A DNA stretch of 64,000 nucleotides, from positions 86,370,419 to 86,434,418 of the forward strand of contig OX352761.1 of NCBI GenBank assembly GCA_947095585.1, read 5' to 3'. Within the stretch, counting starts at the first letter, position 1; each line of letters starts with the position of its first letter. The position numbers and the translations under genes are program-made. Positions 54,839-64,000 of this stretch are shown here, in pieces. The stretch comes from Nephrocerus scutellatus. Its lineage: Eukaryota; Arthropoda; Insecta; Diptera; Pipunculidae. The notes below the pieces were generated by a model. That model saw only the letters and a list, made by a program, of their open reading frames with translations. It ran no database searches and had not been told where the DNA came from.

Positions 54839-56960
54839 TTTCTTTTCAGGAACTTAAGTTTAAGTGAATGTTATGAAGTATTCATAAATAAAATAGAATT
54901 TATTTTACATATTTCTGTTCCAAAAAAAAAAGTCAGAAAAGGGAATAAGCCTATTTGGTTTAATAATAGTCTAAAGAGATTGAAAAACTTAACATCTAAA
55001 ATGGCAAAAAAAAGCAAGAACGATTCGTGTTTGCGAATGGAATTTAGACGATTAAGAAAAGAGTATGAATTTCTTAAGAAATACACCTTTAGTCAATATT
55101 TAATGTCTGTTGAGTCTGATATTAAGAGTAATCCTAAGGTTTTCTGGAATTTCTTGAATAAAAAAAAGAAAACTTTTGGATTACCCTCTAATCTTTCGTA
55201 TTATGGGGAGACATCCAATGATTTAAAGACCATTTGTAACATGTTTGCAAATTATTTTAGATCAAATTTTGCAAGAGTAACTCTGAATAGTGATAATGCT
55301 ATAATAATTGGTGGCGAACTAACAGATTTGGGTCAATTATCTCTTACGAAAGAAGAAGTTGAATTTGAACTATCGAATATTGACATCAATAAGTATGGTG
55401 GACCGGATGATATTCCTTCAGTCTTTTTAAAAAATTGTGTATTAAGCATTACTGAACCATTGCTACATATTTTCAACAAATCTTTGGAGCAAGGAGAATT
55501 CCTGGAAGAATGAAAATTTTCATATATTTCACCAATTCATAAAGCGGGATCTCGCCTACTTATTGAAAATTATTTCAAAGCTTCCTTTAATACCAAAAAT
55601 TTTCGAGGCAATTGTGAAGAAAAAGATTGTGTCGGCTTTAAGGAATAGAATTTCATCATTTCAACATGGCTTTGTAACAGGCCGTTCTACTGCGACAAAT
55701 CTTTCACTTTTCACAGATTATTGTGTAAATGAGATAGAGTACGGTCGTCAAGTGGATGTGGTTTATACAGACTTTGCTAAGGCTTTCGACCGGGTGCAGC
55801 ATAGCATTTTAATTGCTAAATTAAAAAAATTAGGATTCCATTCTTCAATGCTAAAATGGCTTTCTAGCTACTTATTAGGCAGAAACCAAAGAGTAAAAAT
55901 AGGTGAGGTAACTTCCCACCTTATATTTAATTCTTCTGGCGTTCCGCAGGGTAGTCATTTTGGGCCTTTTCTGTTTATTTTGTTTATAAACGATTTGCCA
56001 CTTTATGTTGAAAATGCAAAATGCTTGCTGTATGCGGATGATGTTAAACTGTTCTTTTCAATCAAACGTGAAACTGATTGCTTACTACTTCAGGAGGACA
56101 TTGATAATATTACAAGATGGTGTAACATTAACAAGCTATATTTTAATATTAATAAATGCAGTGTTCTTTCATTCTCAAGAAAAGCGCATCCCCTATTGTC
56201 GAATTATAACATTGAAAAAGTAAAGTTAAAAAGAGTTTTTCAAAATTGTGATCTTGGTGTTATTTTTGACTCTAAGTTAACATTTCATCTTCACTACGAC
56301 TTTGTTATTGCTAGAGCAAATAGAATGTTAGGTTTTGTAAAGCGGAACTCTAAAGATTTTATTGACCCATATACACTGAAGTCATTGTATGTCTCTCTTG
56401 TACGCTCGGTCTTGGAATACTGCTGTATTGTCTGGTGCCCTTATTATGCAAATAGTATCAACAGAATTGAAAGGGTTCAAAAAAATTTTAGTCGTTTTTC
56501 CATTCGTAAATTGAATTGGCCGGGGGAGCTGCCTCCATATAACTCGAGATTACTTCTTATCGATTTAATACCTCTGAATTCGAGAAGAAATTATTATTAC
56601 ATTATGTTCGTCAGGGACTTAATTATGAACACGGTGGACTGTCCTGAGCTTTTGAGTTTAATTCCTTTTCATGCCCCGAATAGGCACTTTAGAGTTAGTA
56701 ACCTTTTGCATTTAAGAAATCATAGAACAAATTATGGACTTAATGGTCCAATTGCTCATGCTTGCTCTGTATTTAATAAATATTGTAATCATTTAGACAT
56801 TTTCCTTATGAATAGAGATATATTTAAAAAATATAGATTAAGTTTGTTAAAAATTCAGTAGTAATATATTTATTTTTATTTTTGTATTAAGTTATTACTT
56901 GTTCAAATCTTGTAAAGAATACCTTGAAGATTAATAAACTAAACTAAACTAAACTAAACT
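54839..56960 (+). mobile_element. LINE inserted in the split LINE, young-looking
   Basis: Inserted in opposite orientation in the endonuclease part of the minus-strand LINE. 3' tail is (AAACT)5 after AATAAACT. The duplication is short (AACT on both sides) and partly hidden by the tail. Same family as 20955-22648, but a longer and better-preserved copy. 5'-truncated: endonuclease is absent. Confidence 0.87.
54935..56861 (+). pseudogene. LINE reverse transcriptase, nearly intact
   Basis: Two long frames. The first to 55513 has NKPIWFNNSLKRLKNL, KVFWNFLNKKKKTFGLPSNL and INKYGGPDDIPSVFLKNCVL. After one TGA and a deletion of about 7 nt (ENYRPIS region) the second is open for 432 codons: KLPLIPKIFEAIVKKKI, FQHGFVTGRSTATNLSLFTD, VVYTDFAKAFDRVQHSILIA, SSGVPQGSHFGPFLFILFIN, CLLYADDVKLFFSIKRE (catalytic YADD intact), FQNCDLGVIFDSKLTFHLHY and VLEYCCIVWCPYYANSINRI. 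Only two lesions in about 1.9 kb point to recent activity of the family. Confidence 0.9.
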
Positions 56961-57189
56961 CAGCGAACAACTCAACCTCCCCTCCTACGGGTGTTGTCTG
57001 GCCAGAATGGCGAAGCTACCCAGAATTGTGTACATTGAAATCGCCCGCAATAACGATTTCAGTGTTATCATCATTTGTGACAATTCTTGCAGTTGAGTCA
57101 GACAGTGCATCAAACTCGTGAAGTCTGTCTAAGTTGGGGCTTCTATAAAGAAAGCAGTAGTGGATGGCGCTTCTGTACCATTACTCTCA

Positions 57190-57350
57190 GCCATATGAGG
57201 CCCCATACAAATTTTTTAAGAAAATTAACCCGATTATCTTTAAATTTTACATACATGTGTTGATGAACAACACTTTTTGTAAAAAAATTTGAGACTCAAG
57301 GCAAGGCCAAGGCCATACAAATTTTTTTAAAAATTAACCCGATTATTTTT
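57190..57350. repeat. Reverse-oriented Helentron-like units
   Basis: GAGGCCCCATACAAATTTTT, TTAACCCGATTATCTTTAAA, ACATACATGTGTTGATGAAC: one to two reverse units, then a T-rich stretch. Probably the remainder of the repeat interrupted at 48162 and 52600. Confidence 0.7.
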
Positions 57351-58389
57351 TTTTTGTTTGTTTTTTTTTTAATTTCTTTTGCACCTAACAGATTTCTCCT
57401 AAGTGCTATATACTCTTGGAGATATTTGCAAAAACTCAAAAAACTTTCTAAGTAAACTGTACTTCCGGTTGTCAGATGTCCGTAAAAATCATCTGACCCC
57501 TCACAAGTTATGTAAAAAGCTTAAATATGAAAATTCATCATCATAAGTTCAACTGTCTGGGCTGTAGACTGGACACAGACAGACTTACAGACAGACAGAG
57601 ATTTTTTTTTGCTTTTTCTGACTCCGGAGATACGGTCATGGGTAAATCTGCAAAAATCCCGAATTCATGTTTACTATACTTCCTGTTACTATGTAAAAGG
57701 TTATAAATAGTTGCGTCACTTGATATAGAAGATTTAAAAAACGTTTTTACTTTCTTTTACATAATAAAACCTCTGTCTTAAACTGAGCTGGGACTAACCA
57801 CCTTGCCATTAACCCCTCCAAAAGCTAGGCCATAATGTTTTTTCCACATCGACCTTCTTATGGTTAACGAGTGTGGCTGCAGTCCGTTATACTCCTTGAT
57901 TTTTTTTAAATGTGGGTTTTATCATAATATGGTTTTTTCTTTTCTGTTTGTCCTGTGTCTTTTTTGTTCTTTTCTTTTCTCTTTTATAATTAATTTGCCG
58001 CTTTTTGAATTTAGAATACACTTAAAAACTGAATAAGTAAAATCTTTGCTGAACATTGAATAATTATAAAATGAACAATATAGATTTATTAAACTGATAT
58101 ACCCCGCATCTTATCATTATATTATGTAATTTCATTCACCACTAACTTTAAGTAGTTACAGAATGATCTGGAATTAATTTCTTTTTATTAATATTATAAG
58201 ATCAAAAAAAAAAATGACTGCAAAATTTCCTCATAAATCTAACACCAACCAAGAAAACTTATTAATCTCTACGGCGAGTGCGAAACAGCTTAAACTACCC
58301 GTTCAAGTAGAATCCCCTGATTTACCTGATTGCCACTGTGCAAGGTAAAGGAAAAGCGTTCATAAGTAAAGTCTGTATTCGAGTACAGA
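57351..58389. other. Spacer with an unclassified repeat
   Basis: Non-coding. 57375-57790 has the look of an interspersed repeat (ACAGACAGACTTACAGACAG at about 57580, T runs), but no ends were identified. The rest is AT-rich. Confidence 0.4.
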
Positions 58390-58547
58390 CTTTACTGATG
58401 TACAGTACTTAAATCCTAAAACTTTCCCCGAAATCCTTGATATCCCGTTGCAATCCCCTTTTAAATTAAAGACTAAAAACTTGACAGGAGCTATCAAAAA
58501 CGTAAAGTTAAAAAAAGCTCCTGGACGTGATGGTATTACTCGGAAAA
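58390..58547 (+). pseudogene. LINE reverse transcriptase relic
   Basis: One frame reads FTDVQYLNPKTFPEILDIPL, then FKLKTKNLTGAIKNVKLKKA and PGRDGITRKM, matching the Jockey-group RT start (L..KKAPG.D.IT.K). It stops where the LTR at 58548 begins, which suggests that the LTR element inserted into it. Confidence 0.7.
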
Positions 58548-58993
58548 TGATATGGAACTACCATCAGCGGCTGTTTTTGTGTAGATACATGTTTGTACAT
58601 GTAGTTTATTTTTAGAAGATGACTCATTACATATGAGTATGGTTAGTTGTAAATAAGGGAAGTTGCATGTTCTGGTATTTTCTCTACATTTCTGTATATA
58701 AGATTGGAAGTTTCTGGAAACTTTTCAATGGGTATAAATAGATGCGTATGACCGAAGTATTTTAGTTCTTATTTGAAATTCAACCAGTTAAGTTGAAAAA
58801 GTTCTTGCAGAAATACAAGTGTTTTTGTAATAAGTGTCTATATGTACATTTGAAGTTATCACCAGTATAAAAATGTGAACTTGTGTTATTTTTAATGTTT
58901 GTTTAATAAAGTTGCAATTTATAAATTAATAAACTTCTGTTGTGTTTTATTTGCAAAATCCTTAACGAACTCGAAAGCCTAAATTTCGTAACA
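58548..58993 (+). repeat. 5' LTR of an LTR retrotransposon
   Basis: A segment starting TGATATGGAACTACC and ending TTTCGTAACA has a TATA box (TATAAATA, 58733-58740) and AATAAA at 58905-58910. It is followed after two nt by TGGTGTCGGAAGTAGGC, a typical primer-binding-site sequence of Gypsy-type elements. Only one LTR is in the window, so the boundaries rest on the TG...CA ends and the primer-binding site. Confidence 0.72.
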
Positions 58994-58995
58994 AT

Positions 58996-59461
58996 TGGTG
59001 TCGGAAGTAGGCTTTTGGAAATCGTGAGACAGCAAAAATTTTGCGAAACAATAAAGGAATTAATTGGTAATTTTGCAAATCGTGAAAATGCAAAATTTTG
59101 CTAATCGAGGAGCTAAAGGAATAGCTCTAAACGTGTTGGGAGAATTCTACCTTTTTTTGCTGTACCGTTATTTCTTGCGAAATATTTTGTTGTTTTCTGT
59201 TGGTATATAAATCACTATGGAGAAAAACATTAGCCGCGCTCGTTTGTGTAAGAAGTTTTGTTTTTTATAAAAAAAAATTTGATCAAACATCTAGAGGATT
59301 ATGGAAAATAATTTTTGGTAAGTATAGTAAAACCAAAGGAATGCTAACTGATTTTGTGACTTATATATCAACGATGTATGTAAACCAACAAAGCTAATGA
59401 AATCATTTTTTATTTGCTGGGCTTGGACTATGTACGTACGAGTAAAAAAAAATCCTAAATA
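58996..59461 (+). other. Primer-binding site and leader of the LTR element
   Basis: TGGTGTCGGAAGTAGGC at 58996-59012, then an A/T-rich untranslated region with repeated TTTTGCAAATCGTGAAAATG words. No gag or pol was recognised to the right, so the element is truncated or interrupted. Confidence 0.5.
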
Positions 59462-59761
59462 ATGCCATTGACATTATCTGCGATTTTTGATGAACTTGAG
59501 TCACTTAAGCAAGAAAATGAAGCTCCCGGAAGCATATATTTATTGCCTACAAATGATGTTGGCGCTGAAACAGATGAAGACTTAGGCGAAGAGGATTGCG
59601 CAGATCCCAATCGATTGAATTGTAATCAGTTACTAATAGGAGCAGAGGTCAATTTTAACGATATGAAAGACAGTAAAGTTGACGACAATTGGAAGAATAT
59701 TGCAAAAATAGAGCAAATTTGGCGAAATGGAAGTGAAGAAGATTTTTTCAAAATTCATTAA
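59462..59761 (+). pseudogene. piggyBac-type transposase N-terminal fragment
   Basis: A 99-codon frame from ATG 59462: MPLTLSAIFDELESLKQENE, SIYLLPTNDVGAETDEDLGE, then EDCADPNRLNCNQLLIGAEV. The acidic D-E-D-x-G-E/D-E-D followed by ADPNRL..NQLL..AEV is characteristic of the N-terminus of piggyBac-element-derived transposases in insects. The catalytic DDD domain is absent and the frame closes after DDNWKNIAKIEQIWRNGSEE. A hairpin GTTGCGTTTACGCAAC at 59817-59832, 55 bp on, could be part of a piggyBac-type end. Confidence 0.55.
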
Positions 59762-59973
59762 TAAATTAAAAGTTCTTAAATCAACTTAAATATTTTTGTA
59801 TGTATTTGTTCCCAGCGTTGCGTTTACGCAACACCCCAAAACTCCAGTTTTAATAACGGTAAAACCATTTTAACTTCATATGTTTTATTCAGTGCTTAAT
59901 ATTGTTACGAAAAGTAGTTAGTAGATAATGGAAAACGAATTCCAATATAAATCGAAATGTACATACTGCATAT

Positions 59974-60857
59974 TAAAAAAAAACAACCCATAAAAATTAA
60001 AATTTTTCATCTAAATTCTCTAATCGCAGAAATTGATATGGGAGCCCCTCGATCCTGGGCCATTTTTTTTTATTGTAGGAGAAAATCATCGAAACAAACA
60101 TTTGACATCAGATGTTAAAATTGAAAAAGCTCAGGTCATTTTATTCTGAGCACGTAGAGCACGCTCATACTCTGAGCAAATAAGAAACACGAACATTTAT
60201 CTTGAGAACTCTTTGACTGCTCTGAACTAATTTATGAAAACGCCAAATGACAGAATATTGTGAAAACTTGTTGTTCTATCTGTAAGTTGATATCGACAAC
60301 AAAAAAAAACGACATCAATAAAAATACAATTCAGTAAATAAAAATGTAAGTTGAAGTAAGCATAAAACATGTATGTCTCATTTCATTTGCTGGGTTCATT
60401 TGTGCGTGCGCTAAGATTTCTCTCTCTCTCTCCACCACCACCAAAACCATGCAGCGCAGCCGACTGCGCAGCACACACCGCACACAGTCCATAAAGGGCG
60501 ACGAATATCTGATGCCAGTACAGATATTTAAAAAATGTATAAGTGCCTTGCGGCCGAACCCGGGACCCGATCACTACCAAATTTTCGAAAAAGTATTGTT
60601 TATTGGGTATACACATGTGTGTAAAATTTGAAGAAAATCGGGTAAATTTTTAAAATTTTTTTTTTGGGAGCCCCCCGACCCCGCAGCCCGAGGGTCCTCA
60701 AAATTTAATAGAAAGTGTTGTCTCCGGAAATACACATGTGTGCAAAATTTCAATAAAATCGGGCCATGGGAAGTGTGTTAAAAATTGATCGCAAGAATCC
60801 ACGACCGACCGACCGACGACCGACCCACGGGCAAGTGAAGTTAATATAGAGAATTTA
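59974..60857. mobile_element. DINE-1/Helentron-like element with an unusual interior
   Basis: Left end AACAACCCATAAAAATTAAA, hairpin, TAAATTCTCTA at 60012-60022; right end TTGATCGCAAGAATCCACGA, a run of GACC repeats, and TAGAGAATTTA at 60847-60857. Inside, about 60075-60520 is unlike other copies: it is A-rich, then GAGCA-rich, then has (TC)n and (ACC)n runs. It then returns to two family units with CACATGTG at 60610-60830. Confidence 0.75.
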
Positions 60858-60932
60858 ATAAGCAATTTTATGTATCATTCTTTTAGGCCCTAGGCATTTC
60901 ACCTGTCGTGCCGATATTATTATTATTAAATG
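60858..60932. other. Short spacer between two Helentron-like elements
   Basis: 75 bp of AT-rich sequence ending in TATTATTATTATTAAATG. Confidence 0.5.
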
Positions 60933-62045
60933 TAAAAAAACAACCCATAAAAATTATAATTGTTCATGTAAATTCTCTAATAGGAGATGGGTATGTGTTA
61001 AAATTTGAAGAAAATCGGGCTAATTTCTAAAAAATTTACATGGACATGGACAAATTTACAAAAAGTTTTGTCCATCAGTGATACACATGTGTTTAAAATT
61101 GGAAGAAAATCGAGCTAATTTTTAAAAAATTTATATGGGCACCCTTCGGGCCTCAGGGCCCATTCACTCCAAAAACTTTACAAAAAATGTTGTCCATCGG
61201 AGATACACCCGTATATATAAAATTTAAAAAAAATCGGGTAAATTTTTTTTTTAAAAAATTTTGGGGCCCGGGGTCTCCAAAATGTTTACAAAAAGTGTTT
61301 TTCATCGAAAATACATACTTATATAAAATTTGAAGAAAATGGAGTTAATTTTTTTTTAAAAATATTTTGGCGCCCCACGGCTCCGGGGCCAGGGGTCTAC
61401 AAATTTTTTACAAAAAGTGTTGTCTATCGGAGATACACGCGTATATAAAATTTGAAGAAAATCGGGTTAATTTTTTATAAAAATTTTTATGGGGCCCCAA
61501 GAACCCGGGGCCCGGGATCACCAAAATTTTTACAAAAAAGTGTTGTCTATCGGATATACACGCATATGTAAAATTTGAAGAAAATCGGGTTAATTTTTTT
61601 AAAAAAATTTTATGGGGCCCCACGAACCCGGGCCCGGGGTCTCCAAAATTTTTACAAAAAGTGTTGTCTACCGGATATACACGCGTATGTAAAATTTGAA
61701 GAAAATCGGGTTAATTTTTTTTTAACCCGGGGCCCGGGATTTCCAAAATTTTTACAGAAAGTGTTGTCCATCAGAGATACACATGTGTATAAAATTTGAA
61801 GAAAATCGAGTAAAATTTTGTAAAATATTTGTATGGGAGCCGCCCGACCCCATGGGGGGGGGGCCTCAAATTTTAATAGAAAGTGTTGTCTCCGGAAATA
61901 CACATGTGTGCTTCAATAAAATCGGGCTTTGGGAAGTGGGTTAAAAATTGATCGCAAGATTCCACGACAGACGACCGACCAACGACCGACTGACAACCGA
62001 CCGACTGCCGTGCCACGGTCAAGTGAAGTTAATATAGAGAATTTA
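60933..62045. mobile_element. Complete DINE-1/Helentron-like element with nine units
   Basis: Longest complete copy. Left: AACCCATAAAAATTATAATT, TAAATTCTCTA at 60969-60979. Then about nine ~115-bp units with ACAAAAAGTGTTGTCTATCG, GATACACGCGTATATA or GATACACATGTGTATA, AATCGGGTTAATTTTT and GGGGCCC. Then the conserved right section with AATACACATGTGTGC, AATTGATCGCAAGATTCCAC and a stretch of CGACCGAC repeats, ending TAGAGAATTTA at 62035-62045. No coding capacity; mobilisation would need an outside helicase-type transposase. Confidence 0.8.
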
Positions 62046-62976
62046 AAAAATACAAAGCATCGAAGCTTGTATTTATTGAAAGCCAAAATACAGCTCATCT
62101 TAATTCTATAATCTTAAACTACAGTAGCATAATAATATGGGAGAAGAAAGAAAGAGATTATTTTTCCTTGAATGTCGGGCAGTGCAACTGCGTCATGATG
62201 TTGTTTTCGTCTGCGCAGCTTCATGATGATTTCACTTGTTTACGTCTGCTTATTGTTCATGTCTGGACCTGTTGTTGTTTTGATGTGATGTGGTGTACGA
62301 TGGTCGGTGATTTCGTATTACTTATCCGATTTGAATCTCTCTAAGCTTAACTTGTATAATTAAGTATTGTCAATTGTCAATATTCTATGGTGAACATTAT
62401 CAGTAAAATGTGCACACCAAGCACTATGTGCTTTAAGTTTATATATTATGAGTTTATATTATTGATGTAGTCATATTACTTTAAGAAGGTTGTCTGTTAT
62501 ATGTGCACATCAAGCACAAGGCACATGATATGAAGTTCGTTGGTAAGCTGAGATCATTACGTGTACTCGTTATGATTTTGCTTGCCTCAATGTTTTATGT
62601 CGTGTGACCATGCAGCTCTTCCCACGACCATTAGCACATTCCAAAATTCTGTGTTGACTATCGGTGTGAAGTTAAATTTAATTTTGTAAAACCCAGGCGA
62701 GTTGCTATTCAACAGCCAATTGTGTCGGTTTATTTTTATAGCAAAACACAATCTAACTTGAATAATTTTGTCAACATACTTTTTTCTGTTGGACAAAACC
62801 TTTATTTAATTTTTCTTATTTTATATTTATATTGGTTTTGTTTGATTAAGTCGTACAGAAATAAATACAAATAGTTATAAAATTACTGGAACAATTTAAA
62901 TTTATGTGTCAATTAAATAAAAATAAAATATTGATTGAAAATTTGGTCGTTAAAATAAATTTAATAAATTTAAATT
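62046..62976 (+). repeat. Probable BEL/Pao LTR region
   Basis: No ORFs. Directly precedes a primer-binding-site-like sequence and a BEL/Pao gag, so at least its right part should be the 5' LTR. A repeated word TGTGCACACCAAGCAC / TGTGCACATCAAGCAC occurs at about 62410 and 62500. The left limit could not be fixed because the second LTR is outside the window. Confidence 0.5.
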
Positions 62977-62991
62977 TGGAGGCCCCGGCGA
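62977..62991 (+). other. Candidate BEL/Pao primer-binding site
   Basis: TGGAGGCCCCGGCGACA follows an AT-rich LTR-like end. TGGAGG(C/T)CCC is a pattern commonly seen at the internal start of insect BEL/Pao elements. Confidence 0.5.
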
Positions 62992-63048
62992 CATTTTGTA
63001 CATCTGTTATTAATAGTGATCGTGTTTTGTTAAGTGTTTCAAAAAGCA

Positions 63049-64000
63049 ATGTATTCGTTTGAGGATTTTGTGGCTAACCAGACTGATGTTGCGCAGGCAA
63101 TTACTTAGTTCAGTACGAATGTTACAAAGGTTCTAAGGATCGCCCCGTACAGTGTCGTACTACAACAAGAAACTAAAATATCTTGACGAGGTATTTAGCA
63201 CATTTGGAGATACCCATCTCTCCTTACTGGAGTTTCAATCTACGAATTTGGATTCGGATTATTATAATGCTGGGTACTATGATCGTGTTAAAAGCGATTA
63301 TAGTTATAACACTCAAAACATACTGTAATCCGCTTTGCAAGAGCTTCTGGTGAAGGGTTCAGCATCTGAGTCAGCTGAAAGCCTTTCAAGAGCAGAAGGT
63401 TTTACGTTGCCAGTCGCTCAAGGAGCGATGCCACCACAGCAAAGATAAAATCCTCCAAAACTGATAGATAATCCTCCGCCATTAGCTAATACACAAAGAA
63501 TCCAACAATTAACGTCAAGCAACGATGACACACGACTGTGTGGTGTAGTCAATAGACAGCAGTCTTTTATGACTCAATTGCGGCATCTGATGGATGGAAT
63601 TAACTAACAATGACAAACATCCAAGCACTATTATCAACTCAAAAAAGATATTGGAATGAAATTATGGCCAACAACATGCCAATCTGTGAAATAGCAATTC
63701 CAGACTCCGAACCTTTCGGATATTCTCTTAACCAATATTATGAGTTGGAGGAAAGTGTTGACGTTATCCTCATTGAACTATCAACAAGGTTGGAAAGCGT
63801 GTCGGTTCCTGCATCCACACCAATGCCACATAACAATCTTCAGCTACCAAAAATTTCCATTCCAACGTTTGAAGGGAATTATCTGAAATGGAGCCAGTTT
63901 TATTATATCTACACGCAAATGGTACATAATACAACGATCTCCAAGGCTGAAATTTTTTTTACCTGAACAATAGTTTAACTGGGGAAGGAAAATCAATCAT
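63049..64000 (+). pseudogene. BEL/Pao gag, broken and cut by the window end
   Basis: Starts at ATG 63049 with MYSFEDFVANQTDVAQAIT, then in shifted frames YYNKKLKYLDEVFSTFG and NLDSDYYNAGYYDRVKSDYS. A long frame from 63610 has QALLSTQKRYWNEIMANNMP and the capsid signature LPKISIPTFEGNYLKWSQFY, continuing with LNNSLTGEGKSI in another frame up to the window edge. The phrase LPK..IPTF.G....W..F matches the Pao-type gag domain (DUF1759 family). At least three frameshifts or stops. Confidence 0.82.

Larger units (their letters stand above)
52610..57185 (-). mobile_element. CR1/Jockey-like LINE split by a foldback element and another LINE
   Basis: Minus-strand pieces in correct order: endonuclease with YRSPNLDRLHEFDALSD and IVIAGDFNVHNSG (about 56985-57160); then, after the LINE at 54839-56960, LNHLTQLVNEPTRIPDIANH and the endonuclease end (about 54640-54840); RT (54640-53270); foldback element; and RT C-terminus FSRTTRMWNALLSSVFPHHY (about 52700-52822). 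The 3' end at about 52620-52680 is A-rich on the minus strand. Both neighbours are reverse-oriented Helentron-like units. Confidence 0.87.

Noticed and set aside
63610..63966. Independent host gene of 118 codons
   Set aside because: The sequence matches the Pao-type gag signature and sits in frame-shifted gag context after an LTR and primer-binding site.

Overview
This is a eukaryotic, animal window, almost certainly from a higher fly (Diptera). The only recognisable host gene is the fly-like translational-control gene GCN1, on the minus strand at 3457-10359 as one uninterrupted 6.9 kb exon with its 5' end missing. Everything else is transposable elements, tandem repeats and AT-rich spacer. 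The element set (Ty3/Gypsy and BEL/Pao LTR elements, several LINE lineages including RTE, mariner and piggyBac relics, a foldback element, a tRNA-derived SINE and DINE-1/Helentron-like repeats) fits a brachyceran fly. Genus cannot be called from sequence alone.

Layout. 1-3.4 kb: spacer, an internally deleted mariner-type element (902-1852, TA duplication) and a small copy of a minisatellite-bearing repeat. 3.4-10.4 kb: GCN1 (minus), ending upstream at a splice acceptor. No exon for its N-terminal third was recognised in the following 53 kb, so most of the window is probably one GCN1 intron. 10.4-11.3 kb: relics. 11.3-25.6 kb: a complete but degenerate Gypsy element on the minus strand with about 3 kb LTRs, gag and pol. 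Its right LTR carries a LINE and a Helentron-like element, both absent from the left LTR. 25.6-29.5 kb: spacer, a mariner relic and LINE fragments.

29.5-35.6 kb: an RTE-type LINE with an 11-bp target duplication, split by a second LINE with a 5-bp duplication. 34.8-41.5 kb: a recent 3.6 kb tandem duplication covering the RTE 3' end, another LINE relic and a minisatellite of about 100-bp units. 42.5-48.1 kb: arrays of a roughly 115-bp unit belonging to a Helentron-like family, mixed with a Gypsy gag remnant and a solo LTR. 48.1-57.4 kb: a reverse-oriented Helentron-like repeat that appears to be split by two LINEs. One of these holds a SINE, the other holds a foldback element and a third LINE. 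57.4-64 kb: an LTR with primer-binding site, a piggyBac-like N-terminal ORF, two complete Helentron-like repeats and the 5' end of a BEL/Pao element cut by the window edge.

No operons, bacterial signals or CRISPR arrays are present. The nested insertions, target duplications and two filled/empty-site comparisons give a relative history of insertions. The strongest unusual items are: the Helentron-like family with subterminal inverted repeats and palindromic 115-bp units; the foldback element with a 9-bp duplication; the 3 kb Gypsy LTRs; a second Gypsy-like element whose two LTR copies both appear to carry Helentron-like sequence at the same place; and the possible >53 kb GCN1 intron.
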